Shown here piece by piece: positions 1 through 14,600 of a stretch of 64,000 nucleotides of DNA. Made by a program: the position numbers and the translations under genes. The notes below the pieces were generated by a model. That model saw nothing but the letters and a program-made list of their open reading frames with translations. It searched no databases and was not told where the DNA came from. Numbering within the stretch: position 1 is the first letter of the stretch; each line of letters starts with the position of its first letter. This DNA comes from Trichopria drosophilae (Eukaryota; Arthropoda; Insecta; Hymenoptera; Diapriidae): the NCBI GenBank assembly GCA_030407085.1, contig JAQOWT010000019.1, positions 1 to 64,000 of the forward strand, written 5' to 3'.

Positions 1-1397
1 GTTTTGAAACAATTTGCGACGAAATCATTGTTTAAATAATCATTGTAAATTCTTTATGAAGTGAAGATTTTGCATACACTTTAACAGTATTGTTTGGAAT
101 ATCGAAAATATAGTTTTGAAACAATTTGCGGTCAATCATTGTTTATAACGATTTCTGATAACTTGTGCAAGAAATTCTTTATAAAGTGAAAATTTTGCAT
201 ACACTTCAAAAACACTGTTTAAAATACGGAACATATCGTTTTGAAACAATTCGTGACAGAACCATTGTTTAAATAATCATTGTTTATAACGATTTCTGTA
301 AAATGCGTATACTTTGTGCAGGAAATTCTTTAAAAAGGTAACATTTTGCATACACTTTAAAAAAACTGTTTGAAATAAAGAAAATATCATTTTGAAACAA
401 TTCGCGACGGAATCATTGCATAAATAATCATTGTTTATAATGACTTCTTATAACTTGTGCAGGAAAGTCTTTTTAAAGTGAAAATATTGCATACACTTTC
501 ACAGTATTGTTTCAAATATCGAAAATATAGTGAAAATATTGCATACACCTTATATAAATATAAGTGAAAATATTGCATACACCTTAACAGTATTGTTTGA
601 AATATCGAAAATATAGTTTTGAAACAATTTGCGACGAAAACATTGTTTAAATAATCATTGTTTATAACGATTTCTAATAAGTTGTGCAAGAAATTCTTTA
701 TGAAGTGAAAATTCTGCATACACATTAACAGTATTGTTTGAAATATCGAAAATATAGTTTTGAAACAATTTGCGACGAAATCATTGTTTAAATAATCATT
801 GTAAAGTCTTTTTAAAGAGAAAATATTGCATATACTTTAACAGTATTGTTTGAAATATCGAAAATATAGTTTTGAAACAATTTGCGGTCAATCATTGTTT
901 ATAACGATTTCTGATAACTTGTGCAAGAAATTCTTTATAAAGTGAAAATTTTGCATACACTTCGAAAACACTGTTTAAAATACGGAACATATCGTTTTGA
1001 AACAATTCGTGACAGAACCATTGTTTAAATAATCATTGTTTATAACGATTTCTGTAAAATGCGTATACTTTGTGCAGGAAATTCTTTAAAAAGGTAACAT
1101 TTTGCATACACTTTAAAAAAACTGTTTGAAATATCGAAAATATAGTTTAGAAACAATTTGGAACGAAAACATTGTTTAAATAATCATTGTTTATAATGAC
1201 TTCTTATAACTTGTGCAGGAAAGTCTTTTTAAAGTGAAAATATTGCATACACTTTCACAGTATTGTTTCAAATATCGAAAATATAGTTTTGAAACAATTT
1301 GCGACGAAATCATTGTTTAAATAATCATTGTAAAGTCTTTTTAAAGTGAAAATATTGCATACACTTTAACAGTATTGTTTGAAATATCGAAAATATA

Positions 1398-1538
1398 GTT
1401 TTGAAACAATTTGCGACGAAAACATTGTTTAAATAATCATTGTTTATAACGATTTCTGATAAGTTGTGCAAGAAATTCTTTATGAAGTGAAAATTTTGCA
1501 TACACTTTAACAGTATTGTTTGAAATATCGAAAATATA
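1398..1538 (+). repeat. Satellite monomer class A, 141 bp (exemplar)
   Basis: Full-length class: GTTTTGAAAC start at 1398, next start at 1539. It carries both copies of the internal TCATTGTTTA direct repeat and the TATAACGATTTCTGATAA segment. 141 is a multiple of three, so adjacent copies keep a common open frame on the minus strand. That explains the chained open frames of this array, such as those across 11,184-11,606. Confidence 0.9.
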
Positions 1539-1650
1539 GTTTTGAAACAATTTGCGACGAAATCATTGTTTAAATAATCATTGTAAAGTCTTTTTAAAGT
1601 GAAAATATTGCATACACTTTAACAGTATTGTTTGAAATATCGAAAATATA
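1539..1650 (+). repeat. Satellite monomer class B, 112 bp (exemplar)
   Basis: Starts at 1539, next start at 1651. Compared with the 141-bp class it lacks 29 bp between CATTGT and AAAGTCTTTT: the TATAACGATTTCTG to GTGCAGG segment is missing. The same deletion recurs many times in the array, so it marks a stable subfamily rather than an isolated event. Confidence 0.9.
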
Positions 1651-1775
1651 GTTTTGAAACAATTTGCGGTCAATCATTGTTTATAACGATTTCTGATAAC
1701 TTGTGCAAGAAATTCTTTATAAAGTGAAAATTTTGCATACACTTCAAAAACACTGTTTAAAATACGGAACATATC
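1651..1775 (+). repeat. Satellite monomer class C, 125 bp (exemplar)
   Basis: Starts at 1651, next start at 1776. It carries the diagnostic GCGGTCAATCATTG junction and ends in GGAACATATC instead of GAAAATATA. It is 16 bp shorter than the 141-bp class because one of the two internal TCATTGTTTA direct repeats, plus the spacer between them, is missing. Slippage between those repeats is the likely origin. Confidence 0.9.
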
Positions 1776-1926
1776 GTTTTGAAACAATTCGTGACAGAAC
1801 CATTGTTTAAATAATCATTGTTTATAACGATTTCTGTAAAATGCGTATACTTTGTGCAGGAAATTCTTTAAAAAGGTAACATTTTGCATACACTTTAAAA
1901 AAACTGTTTGAAATATCGAAAATATA
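1776..1926 (+). repeat. Satellite monomer class D, 151 bp (exemplar)
   Basis: Starts at 1776, next start at 1927. It carries GTGACAGAACCATTG near its start and a 10-bp insertion that gives TCTGTAAAATGCGTATAC. It also has AAAAAGGTAACATTTTGC in place of AAGTGAAAATTTTGC. It is the longest of the four common classes. Confidence 0.9.
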
Positions 1927-3489
1927 GTTTAGAAACAATTTGGAACGAAAACATTGTTTAAATAATCATTGTTTATAATGACTTCTTATAACTTGTGCAG
2001 GAAAGTCTTTTTAAAGTGAAAATATTGCATACACTTTCACAGTATTGTTTCAAATATCGAAAATATAGTTTTGAAACAATTTGCGACGAAATCATTGTTT
2101 AAATAATCATTGTAAAGTCTTTTTAAAGTGAAAATATTGCATACACTTTAACAGTATTGTTTGAAATATCGAAAATATAGTTTTGAAACAATTTGCGACG
2201 AAAACATTGTTTAAATAATCATTGTTTATAACGATTTCTGATAAGTTGTGCAAGAAATTCTTTATGAAGTGAAAATTTTGCATACACTTTAACAGTATTG
2301 TTTGAAATATCGAAAATATAGTTTTGAAACAATTTGCGACGAAATCATTGTTTAAATAATCATTGTAAAGTCTTTTTAAAGTGAAAATATTGCATACACT
2401 TTAACAGTATTGTTTGAAATATCGAAAATATAGTTTTGAAACAATTTGCGGTCAATCATTGTTTATAACGATTTCTAATAACTTGTGCAAGAAATTCTTT
2501 TTAAAGTGAAAATTTTGCATACACTTCAAAAACACTGTTTAAAATACGGAACATATCGTTTTGAAACAATTCGTGACAGAACCATTGTTTAAATAATCAT
2601 TGTTTATAACGATTTCTGTAAAATGCGTTTCCTTTGTGCAGGAAATTGTTTAAAAAGGTAACATTTTGCATACACTTTAAAAAGCTGTTGGAAATATCGA
2701 AAATATAGTTTAGAAACAATTTGGGACGGAATCATTGTTTAAATAATCATTGTAAATTCTTTTTAAAGTGAAAATATTGCATGCACTTTAACAGTATTGT
2801 TTCAAATATCGAAAATATAGTTTTGAAACAATTTGCGACGAAAACATTGTTTAAATAATCATTGTATATAACGATTTCTGATAAGTTGTGCAAGAAATTC
2901 TTTATGAAGTGAAAATTCTGCATACACATTAACAGTATTGTTTGAAATATCGAAAATATAGTTTAGAAACAATTTGCGACGAAATCATTGTTTAAATAAT
3001 CATTGTAAAGTCTTTTTAAAGAGAAAATATTGCATACACTTTAACAGTATTGTTTGAAATATCGAAAATATAGTTTTGAAACAATTTGCGGTCAATCATT
3101 GTTTATAACGATTTCTAATAACTTGTGCAAGAAATTCTTTATAAAGTGAAAATTTTGCATACACTTCAAAAACACTGTTTTAAATACGGAACATATCGTT
3201 TTGAAACAATTCGTGAAAGAACCATTGTTTAAATAATCATTGTTTATAACGATTTCTGTAAAATGCGTATACTTTGTGCAGGAAATTCTTTAAAAAGGTA
3301 ACATTTTGCATACACTTTAAAAAAACTGTTTGAAATATCGAAAATATAGTTTAGAAACAATTTGGAACGAAAACATTGTTTAAATAATCATTTTTTATAA
3401 CGATTTCTGATAAGTTGTGCAAGAAATTCTTCATGAAGTGAAAATATTGCATACACTTTAACAGTATTGTTTGAAATATCGAAAATATA

Positions 3490-5052
3490 GTTTTGAAACA
3501 ATTTGCGACGAAAACATTGTTTAAATAATCATTGTTTATAACGATTTCTGATAAGTTGTGCAAGAAATTCTTTATGAAGTGAAAATTTTGCATACACTTT
3601 AACAGTATTGTTTGAAATATCGAAAATATAGTTTTGAAACAATTTGCGACGAAATCATTGTTTAAATAATCATTGTAAAGTCTTTTTAAAGTGAAAATAT
3701 TGCATACACTTTAACAGTATTGTTTGAAATATCGAAAATATAGTTTTGAAACAATTTGCGGTCAATCATTGTTTATAACGATTTCTGATAACTTGTGCAA
3801 GAAATTCTTTATAAAGTGAAAATTTTGCATACACTTCGAAAACACTGTTTAAAATACGGAACATATCGTTTTGAAACAATTCGTGACAGAACCATTGTTT
3901 AAATAATCATTGTTTATAACGATTTCTGTAAAATGCGTATACTTTGTGCAGGAAATTCTTTAAAAAGGTAACATTTTGCATACACTTTAAAAAAACTGTT
4001 TGAAATATCGAAAATATAGTTTAGAAACAATTTGGAACGAAAACATTGTTTAAATAATCATTGTTTATAATGACTTCTTATAACTTGTGCAGGAAAGTCT
4101 TTTTAAAGTGAAAATATTGCATACACTTTCACAGTATTGTTTCAAATATCGAAAATATAGTTTTGAAACAATTTGCGACGAAATCATTGTTTAAATAATC
4201 ATTGTAAAGTCTTTTTAAAGTGAAAATATTGCATACACTTTAACAGTATTGTTTGAAATATCGAAAATATAGTTTTGAAACAATTTGCGACGAAAACATT
4301 GTTTACCTAATCATTGTTTATAACGATTTCTGATAAGTTGTGCAAGAAATTCTTTATGAAGTGAAAATTTTGCATACACTTTAACAGTATTGTTTGAAGT
4401 ATCGAAAATATAGTTTTGAAACAATTGCGACGAAATCATTGTTTAAATAATCATTGTAAAGTCTTTTTAAAGTGAAATTATTGCATACACTTTAACAGTA
4501 TTGTTTGAAATATCGAAAATATAGTTTTGAAACAATTTGCGGTCAATCATTGTTTATAACGATTTCTGATAACTTGTGCAAGAAATTCTTTATAAAGTGA
4601 AAATTTTGCATACACTTCAAAAACACTGTTTAAAATACGGAACATATCGTTTTGAAACAATTCGTGACAGAACCATTGTTTAAATAATCATTGTTTGTAA
4701 CGATTTCTGTAAAATGCGTATGCTTTGTGCAGGAAATTCTTTAAAAAGGTAACATTTTGCATACACTTTAAAAAAACTGTTTGAAATATCGAAAATATAG
4801 TTTAGAAACAATTTGGAACGAAAACATTGTTTAAATAATCATTGTTTATAATGACTTCTTATAACTTGTGCAGGAAAGTCTTTTTAAAGTGAAAATATTG
4901 CATACACTTTCACAGTATTGTTTCAAATATCGAAAATATAGTTTTGAAACAATTTGCGACGAAATCATTGTTTAAATAATCATTGTAAAGTCTTTTTAAA
5001 GTGAAAATATTGCATACACTTTAACAGTATTGTTTGAAATATCGAAAATATA
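3490..5052 (+). repeat. 782-bp higher-order repeat, two further units
   Basis: Starts at 3490, 3631, 3743, 3868, 4019, 4160 and 4272 give another 782-bp unit. Starts at 4272, 4413, 4524, 4649, 4800, 4941 and 5053 give a 781-bp unit with one base missing. Between the two blocks (2180-3489) the same classes occur in a changed order: a 150-bp copy is followed by 112 then 141. Confidence 0.9.
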
Positions 5053-8000
5053 GTTTTGAAACAATTTGCGACGAAAACATTGTTTAAATAATCATTGTTT
5101 ATAACGATTTCTGATAAGTTGTGCAAGAAATTCTTTGTGAAGTGAAAATTTTGCATACACTTTAACAGTATTGTTTGAAATATCGAAAATATAGTTTTGA
5201 AACATTTTGCGACGAAATCATTGTTTAAATAATCATTGTAAAGTCTTTTTAAAGTGAAAATATTGCATACACTTTAACAGTATTGTTTGAAATATCGAAA
5301 ATATAGTTTTGAAACAATTTGCGACGAAAACATTGTTTAAATAATCATTGTTTATAACGATTTCTGATAAGTTGTGCAAGAAATTCCTTATGAAGTGAAA
5401 ATTTTGCATACACTTCAAAAATACTGTTTAAAATACGGAACATATCGTTTTGAAACAATTCGTGACAGAACCATTGTTTAAATAATCATTGTTTATATCG
5501 ATTTCTGTAAAATGCGCATCCTTTGTGCAGGAAATTCTTTAAAAAGGTAACATTTTGCATACACTTTAAACAGCTGTTGGAAATATCGAAAATATAGTTT
5601 AGAAACCATTTGGGACGGAATCATTGTTTAAATAATCATTGTAAAGTCCTTTTAAAGTGAAAATATTGCATACACTTTAACAGTATTGTTTCAAATATCG
5701 AAAATATAGTTTTGAAACAATTTGCGACGAAAACATTGTTTAAATAATCATTGTTTATAACGATTTCTGATAAGTTGTGCAAGAAATTCTTTATGAAGTG
5801 AAAATTCTGCATACACATTAACAGTATTGTTTGAAATATCGAAAATATAGTTTAGAAACAATTTGCGACGAAATCATTGTTTAAATAATCATTGTAAAGT
5901 CTTTTTAAAGAGAAAATATTGCATACACTTTAACAGTATTGTTTGAAATATCGAAAATATAGTTTTGAAACAATTTGCGGTCAATCATTGTTTATAACGA
6001 TTTCTAATAACTTGTGCAAGAAATTCTTTTTAAAGTGAAAATTTTGCATACACTTCAAAAACACTGTTTTAAATACGGAACATATCGTTTTGAAACAATT
6101 CGTGAAAGAACCATTGTTTAAATAATCATTGTTTATAACGATTCCTGTAAAATGCGTATACTTTGTGCGGGAAATTCTTTAAAAAGGTAACATTTTGCAT
6201 ACACTTTAAAAAAACTGTTTGAAATAAAGAAAATATCATTTTGAAACAATTCGCGACGGAATCATTGCATAAATAATCATTGTTTATAATGACTTCTTAT
6301 AACTTGTGCAGGAAAGTCTTTTTAAAGTGAAAATATTGCATACACTTTCACAGTATTGTTTCAAATATCGAAAATATAGTTTTGAAACAATTTGCGACGA
6401 AATCATTGTTTAAATAATCAATGTAAAGTCTTTTTAAAGTGAAAATATTGCATACACTTTAACAGTATTGTTTGTAATATCGAAAATATAGTTTTGAAAC
6501 AATTTGCGACGAAAACATTGTTTACCTAATCATTGTTTATAACGATTTCTGATAAGTTGTGCAAGAAATTCTTTATGAAGTGAAAATTTTGCATACACTT
6601 TAACAGTATTGTTTGAAATATCGAAAATATAGTTTTGAAACAATTGCGACGAAATCATTGTTTAAATAATCATTGTAAAGTCTTTTTAAAGTGAAAATAT
6701 TGCATACACTTTAACAGTATTGTTTGAAATATCGAAAATATAGTTTTGAAACAATTTGCGGTCAATCATTGTTTATAACGATTTCTGATAACTTGTGCAA
6801 GAAATTCTTTATAAAGTGAAAATTTTGCATACACTTCAAAAACACTGTTTAAAATACGGAACATATCGTTTTGAAAAAATTCGTGACAGAACCATTGTTT
6901 AAATAATCATTGTTTATAACGATTTCTGTAAAATGCGTATACTTTGTGCAGGAAATTCTTTAAAAAGGTAACATTTTGCATACACTTTAAAAAAACTGTT
7001 TGAAATATCGAAAATATAGTTTAGAAACAATTTGGAACGAAAACGTTGTTTAAATAATCATTGTTTATAATGACTTCTTATAACTTGTGCAGGAAATTCT
7101 TTAAAAAGGTAACATTTTGCATACACTTAAAAAAAACTGTTTGAAATAAGGAAAATATCATTTTGAAACAATTCGCGACGGAATCATTGCATAAATAATC
7201 ATTGTTTATAACGATTGTTGTAAAATGCGTATAACTTATGCAGGAAATTCTTGAAAAATGTAACATTTTGCATACACTTTAAACAGATGTTGGAAATATC
7301 GAAAATATAGGTTAGAAACAATTTGGGACGGAATCATTGTTTAAATAATCATTGTTTATAACGATTTCTGATAACTTGTGCAAGAAATTCTTTATAAAGT
7401 GAAAATTTTGCATACACTTCAAAAATACTGTTTGAAATACGGAACAGATCGTTTTGAAACAATTCGTGACATAAATATTGTTTAAATAATCATTATTTAT
7501 AACAATTTCTGTAAAATGCGTATACTTTGTGCAGGAAATTCTTTAAAAAGGTAACATTTTGCATACACTTTAAAAAAACTGTTTAAAATATCGAAAATAG
7601 AGTTTAGAAACAATTTGGAACGAAAACATTGTTTAAATAATCATTGTTTATAATGACTTCTTATAAACTGTGCAGGAAAGTCTTTTTAAAGTGAAAATAT
7701 TGCATACACTTTCACAGTATTGTTTCAAATATCGAAAATATAGTTTTGAAACAATTTGCGACGAAAACATTGTTTAAATAATCATTGTTTATAACGATTT
7801 CTGATAAGTTGTGCAAGAAATTCCTTATGAAGTGAAAATTTTGCATACACTTTAACAGTATTGTTTGAAATATCGAAAATATAGTTTTGAAACAATTTGC
7901 GACGAAATCATTGTTTAAATAATCATTGTAAAGTCTTTTTAAAGTGAAAATATTGCATACACTTTAACAGTATTGTTTGAAATATCGAAAATATAGTTTT

Positions 8001-11000
8001 GAAACAATTTGCGACGAAAACATTGTTTAAATAATCATTGTTTATAACGATTTCTGATAAGTTGTGCAAGAAATTCTTTATGAAGTGAAAATTTTGCATA
8101 CACTTTAACAGTATTGTTTGAAATATCGAAAATATAGTTTTGAAACAATTTGCGACGAAATCATTGTTTAAATAATCATTGTAAAGTCTTTTTAAAGAGA
8201 AAATATTGCATATACTTTAACAGTATTGTTTGAAATATCGAAAATATCGTTTTGAAACAATTTGCGGACAATCACTGTTTATAACGATTTCTGATAACTC
8301 GTGCAAGAAATTCTTTATAAAGTGAAAATTTTGCATACACTTCAAAAATACTGTTTAAAATACGAAACATATCGTTTTGAAACAATTCGTGAAAGAACCA
8401 TTGTTTAAATAATCATTGTTTATAAAGATTTCTGTAAAATGCGTATACTTTGTGCAGGAAATTCTTTGAAAAGGTAACATTTTGCATACACATTAAAAAA
8501 ACTGTTTGAAATAAGGAAAATATAGTTTTGAAACAATTTGCGACGAAATCATTGTTTACGTAATCATTGTAAAGTCTTTTTAAAGTGAAAATATTGCATA
8601 CACTTTAACAGTATTGTTTGAAATATCGAAAATATCGTTTTCAAACAATTTGCGACGAAAACATTGTTTAAATAATCATTGTTTATAACGATTTCTGATA
8701 AGTTGTGCAAGAAATTCTTTATGAAGTGAAAATTTTGCATACACTTTAACAGTTATGTTTGAAATATCGAAAATATAGTTTTGAAACAATTTGCGACGAA
8801 ATTATTGTTTACATAATCATTGTAAAGTCTTTTTAAAGTGAAAATATTGCACACACTTTAACAGTATTGTTTGAAATATCGAAAATATAGTTTTGAAACA
8901 ATTTGCGACGAAAACATTGTTTAAATAATCATTGTTTATAACGATTTCTGATAAGTTGTGCAAGAAATTCTTCATGAAGTGAAAATTTTGCATACACTTT
9001 AACAGTATTGTTTGAAATATCGAAAATATAGTTTAAAAACAATTTGGGACGGAATCATTGTTTAAATAATCATTGTAAAGTCTTTTTAAAGTGAAAATAT
9101 TGCATACACTTTAACAGTATTGTTTGAAATATCGAAAATATAGTTTTGAAACAATTTGCGGTCAATCATTGTTTATAACGATTTCTGATAACTTGTGCAA
9201 GAAATTCTTTATAAAGTGAAAATTTTGCATACACTTCAAAAATACTGTTTAAAATACGGAACATATCGTTTTGAAACAATTCGTGACAGAACCATTGTTT
9301 AAATAATCATTGTTTATAACGATTTCTGTAAAATGCGTATACTTTGTGCAGGAAATTCTTTAAAAAGGTAACATTTTGCATACACTTTAAAAAAACTGTT
9401 TGAAATATCGAAAATATAGTTTAGAAACAATTTGGGACGAAATCATTGTTTAAATAATCATTGTTTATAATGACTTCTTATAACCGCAGGAAAGTCTTTT
9501 TAAAGTGAAAATATTGCATACACTTTAACAGTATTGTTTCAAATATCGAAAATATAGGTTAGAAACAATTTGGGACGGAATCATTGTTTAAAAAATCATT
9601 GTTTATAACGATTTCTGATAACTTGTGCAAGAAATTCTTTATAAAGTGAAAATTTTGCATACACTTCGAAAATACTGTTTGAAATACGGAACAGATCGTT
9701 TTGAAACAATTCGTGACATAAATATTGTTTAAATAATCATTGTTTATAATGACTTCTTATCACTTGTGCAGGAAAGTCTTTTTAATGTGAAAATATTGCA
9801 TACACTTCAACAGTATTGTTTCAAATATCGAAAATATAGGTTAGAAACAATTTGGGACGGAATCATTGTTTAAATAATCATTGTTTATAACGATTTCTGA
9901 CAACTTGTGCAAGAAATTCTTTATAAAGTGAAAATTTTGCATACACTTCGAAAATACTGTTTGAAATACGGAACAGATCGTTTTGAAACAATTCGTGACA
10001 TAAATATTGTTTAAATAATCATTATTTATAACAATTTCTTTAAAATGCGTATACTTTGTGCAGGAAATTCTTTAAAAAGGTAACATTTTGCATACACTTT
10101 AAAAAAACTGTTTGAAATATCGAAAATATAGTTTAGAAACAATTTGGAACGAAAACATTGTTTAAATAATCATTGTTTATAATGACTTCTTATAACTTGT
10201 GCAGGAAAGTATTTTTAAAGTGAAAATATTGCATACACTTTCACAGTATTGTTTCAAAACCATTTGCGACGAAAACATTGTTTAAATAATCATTGTTTAT
10301 AACGATTTCTGATAAGTTGTGCAAGAAATTCTTTATGAAGTTAAAATTTTGCATACACTTTAACAGTATTGTTTGAAATATCGAAAATATAGTTTAGAAA
10401 CCATTTGGGACGGAATCATTGTTTAAATAATCATTGTAAAGTCTTTTTAAAGTGAAAATATTGCATACACTTTAACAGTATTGTTTCAAATATCGAAAAT
10501 GTAGTTTTGAAACAATTTGCGACGAAAACATTGTTTAAATAATCATTGTTTATAACGATTTCTGATAAGTTGTGCAAGAAATTCTTTATGAAGTGAAAAT
10601 TTTGCATACACTTTAACATTATTGTTTGAAATATCGAAAATATAGTTTTGAAACAATTTGCGACGAAATCATTGTTTAAATAATCATTGTAAAGTCTTTT
10701 TAAAGTGAAAATATTGCATACACTTTAACAGTATTGTTTGAAATATCGAAAATATAGTTTTGAAACAATTTGCGGTCAATCATTGTTTATAACGATTTCT
10801 GATAACTTGTGCAAGAAATTCTTTATAAAGTGAAAATTTTGCATACACTTCAAAAACACTGTTTAAAATACGGAACATATCGTTTTGAAACAATTCGTGA
10901 CAGAACCATTGTTTAAATAATCATTGTTTATAACGATTTCTGTAAAATGCGTATACTTTGTGCAGGAAATTCTTTAAAAAGGTAACATTTTGCATACACT

Positions 11001-11183
11001 TTAAAAAAACTGTTTGAAATAAGGAAAATATCATTTTGAAACAATTCATGACATAAATATTGTTTAAATATTCATTATTTATAACAATTTCTGTAAAATG
11101 CGTATACTTTGTGCAGGTAATTCTTTAAAAAGATAACATTTTGCATACACTTTAAAAACACTGTTTGAAATATCGAAAATATA

Positions 11184-11606
11184 GTTTAGAAACAATTTGG
11201 GACGGAATCATTGTTTAAATAATCATTGTTTATAACGATTTCTGATAAGTTGTGCAAGAAATTCTTTATGAAGTGAAAATTTTGCATACACTTTAACAGT
11301 ATTGTTTGAAATATCGAAAATATAGTTTTGAAACAATTTGCGACGAAAACATTGTTTAAATAATCATTGTTTATAACGATTTCTGATAAGTTGTGCAAGA
11401 AATTCTTTATGAAGTGAAAATTTTGCATACACTTTAACAGTATTGTTTGAAATATCGAAAATATAGTTTTGAAACAATTTGCGACGAAAACATTGTTTAA
11501 ATAATCATTGTTTATAACGATTTCTGATAAGTTGTGCAAGAAATTCTTTATGAAGTGAAAATTTTGCATACACTTTAACAGTATTGTTTGAAATATCGAA
11601 AATATA
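11184..11606 (+). repeat. Run of three 141-bp monomers
   Basis: Monomer starts at 11,184, 11,325, 11,466 and 11,607 show three full-length units in a row without the usual alternation with 112-bp units. This is a local single-monomer expansion. It yields an unusually long satellite open frame on the minus strand (127 codons), an arithmetic by-product of the 47-codon period. Confidence 0.85.
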
Positions 11607-14600
11607 GTTTTGAAACAATTTGCGACGAAATCATTGTTTAAATAATCATTGTAAAGTCTTTATAAAGTGAACATTTTGCATACACTTCAAAAATACTGTG
11701 TAAAATACGGAACATATCGTTTTGAAACAATTCGTGACAGAACCATTGTTTAAATAATCATTGTTTATAACGATTTCTGTAAAATGCGTATCCTTTGTGC
11801 AGGAAATTCTTTAAAAAGGTAACATTTTGCATACACTTTAAACAGCTGTTGGAAATATCGAAAATATAGTTTAGAAACAATTTGGGACGGAATCATTGTT
11901 TAAATAATCATTGTAAAGTCTTTTTAAAGTGAAAATATTGCATACACTTTAACAGTATTGTTTCAAATATCGAAAATATAGTTTTGAAACAATTTGCGAC
12001 GAAATCATTGTTTAAATAATCATTGTAAAGTCTTTTTAAAGTGAAAATATTGCATACACTTTAACAGTATTGTTTGAAATATCGAAAATATAGTTTTGAA
12101 ACAATTTGCGACGAAAACATTATTTAAATAATCATTGTTTATAACGATTTCTGATAAGTTGTGCAAGAAATTATTTATGAAGTGAAAATTTTGCATACAC
12201 TTTAACAGTATTGTTTGAAATATCGAAAATATAGTTTTGAAACAATTTGCGACGAAATCATTGTTTAAATAATCATTGTAAAGTCTTTTTAAAGTGAAAA
12301 TATTGCATACACTTTAACATTATTGTTTGAAATATCGAAAATATAGTTTTGAAACAATTTTGGACGGAATCATTGTTTAAATAATCATTGTTTATAACGA
12401 TTTCTGATAAGTTGTGCAAGAAATTCTTTATGAAGTGAAAATTTTGCATACACTTTAACAGTATTGTTTGAAATATCGAAAATATAGTTTTGAAACAATT
12501 TGCGACGAAATCATTGTTTAAATAATCATTGTAAAGTCTTTATAAAGTGAAAATTTTGAATACACTTCAAAAATACTGTTTAAAATACGGAACATATTGT
12601 TTTGAAACAATTCGTGACAGAACCATTGTTTAAATAATCATTGTTTATAACAATTTCTGTAAAATGCGTATACTTTGTGCAGGAAATTCTTTAAAAAGGT
12701 AACATTTTGCATACACTTTAAAAAAACTGTTTGAAATATCGAAAATATAGTTTAGAAACCATTTGGGACGGAATCATTGTTTAAATAATCATTGTAAAGT
12801 CTTTTTAAAGTGAAAATATTGCATACACTTTAACAGTATTGTTTCAAATATCGAAAATATAGTTTTGAAACAATTTGCGACGAAAACATTGTTTAAATAA
12901 TCATTGTTTATAACGATTTCTGATAAGTTGTGCAAGAAATTCTTTATGAAGTGAAAATTTTGCATACACTTTAACATTATTGTTTGAAATATCGAAAATA
13001 TAGTTTTGAAACAATTTGCGACGAAATCATTGTTTAAATAATCATTGTAAAGTCTTTTTAAAGTGAAAATATTGCATACACTTTAACAGTATTGTTTGAA
13101 ATATCGAAAATATAGTTTTGAAACAATTTGCGGTCAATCATTGTTTATAACGATTTCTGATAACTTGTGCAAGAAATTCTTTATAAAGTGAAAATTTTGC
13201 ATACACTTCAAAAACACTGTTTAAAATACGGAACATATCGTTTTGAAACAATTCGTGACAGAACCATTGTTTAAATAATCATTGTTTATAACGATTTCTG
13301 TAAAATGCGTATACTTTGTGCAGGAAATTCTTTAAAAAGGTAACATTTTGCATACACTTTAAAAAAACTGTTTGAAATAAGGAAAATATCATTTTGAAAC
13401 AATTCGCGACGGAATCATTGCATAAATAATCATTGTTTATAATGACTTCTTATAACTTGTGCAGGAAAGTCTTTTTAAAGTGAAAATATTGCATACACTT
13501 TAACAGTATTGTTTGTAATATCGAAAATATAGTTTTGAAACAATTTGCGACGAAAACATTGTTTACCTAATCATTGTTTATAACGATTTCTGATAAGTTG
13601 TGCAAGAAATTCTTTATGAAGTGAAAATTTTGCATACACTTTAACAGTATTGTTTGAAGTATCGAAAATATAGTTTTGAAACAATTTGCGACGAAATCAT
13701 TGTTTAAATAATCATTGTAAAGTTTTTTTAAAGTGAAAATATTGCATACACTTTAACAGTATTGTTTGAAATATCGAAAATATAGTTTTGAAACAATTTT
13801 CGGTTAATCATTGTTTATAACGATTTCTGGTAACTTTTGCAAGAAATTCTTTATTAAGTGAAAATTTTGCATACACTTCAAAAATACTGTTTAAAATACG
13901 GAACATATCGTTTTGAAACAATTCGTGACAGAACCATTGTTTAAATAATCATTGTTTATAACGATTTCTGTAAAATGCGTATACTTTGTGCAGGAAATTC
14001 TTTAAAAAGGTAACATTTTGCATACACTTTAAAAAAACTGTTTGAAATATCGAAAATATAGTTTAGAAACAATTTGGAACGAAAACATTGTTTAAATAAT
14101 CATTGTTTATAATGACTTCTTATAACTTGTGCAGGAAAGTCTTTTTAAAGTGAAAATATTGCATACACTTTCACAGTATTGTTTCAAATATCGAAAATAT
14201 AGTTTTGAAACAATTTGCGACGAAATCATTGTTTAAATAATCATTGTAAAGTCTTTTTAAAGTGAAAATATTGCATACACTTTAACAGTATTGTTTGAAA
14301 TATCGAAAATATAGTTTTGAAACAATTTGCGACGAAAACATTGTTTAAATAATCATTGTTTATAACGATTTCTGATAAGTTGTGCAAGAAATTCTTTATG
14401 AAGTGAAAATTTTGCATACACTTTAACAGTATTGTTTGAAATATCGAAAATATAGTTTTGAAACAATTTGCGACGAAATCATTGTTTAAATAATCATTGT
14501 AAAGTCTTTTTAAAGTGAAAATATTGCATACACTTTAACAGTATTGTTTGAAATATCGAAAATATAGTTTTGAAACAATTTGCGGTCAATCATTGTTTAT

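Larger units (their letters stand above)
616..2179 (+). repeat. 782-bp higher-order repeat, two tandem units
   Basis: Monomer starts lie at 616, 757, 869, 994, 1145, 1286 and 1398, then 1539, 1651, 1776, 1927, 2068 and 2180. Both units therefore have lengths 141+112+125+151+141+112 and sum to exactly 782 bp. The fifth monomer differs from the first: it begins GTTTAGAAACAATTTGGAAC and has TAATGACTTCTTATAAC. Confidence 0.93.
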
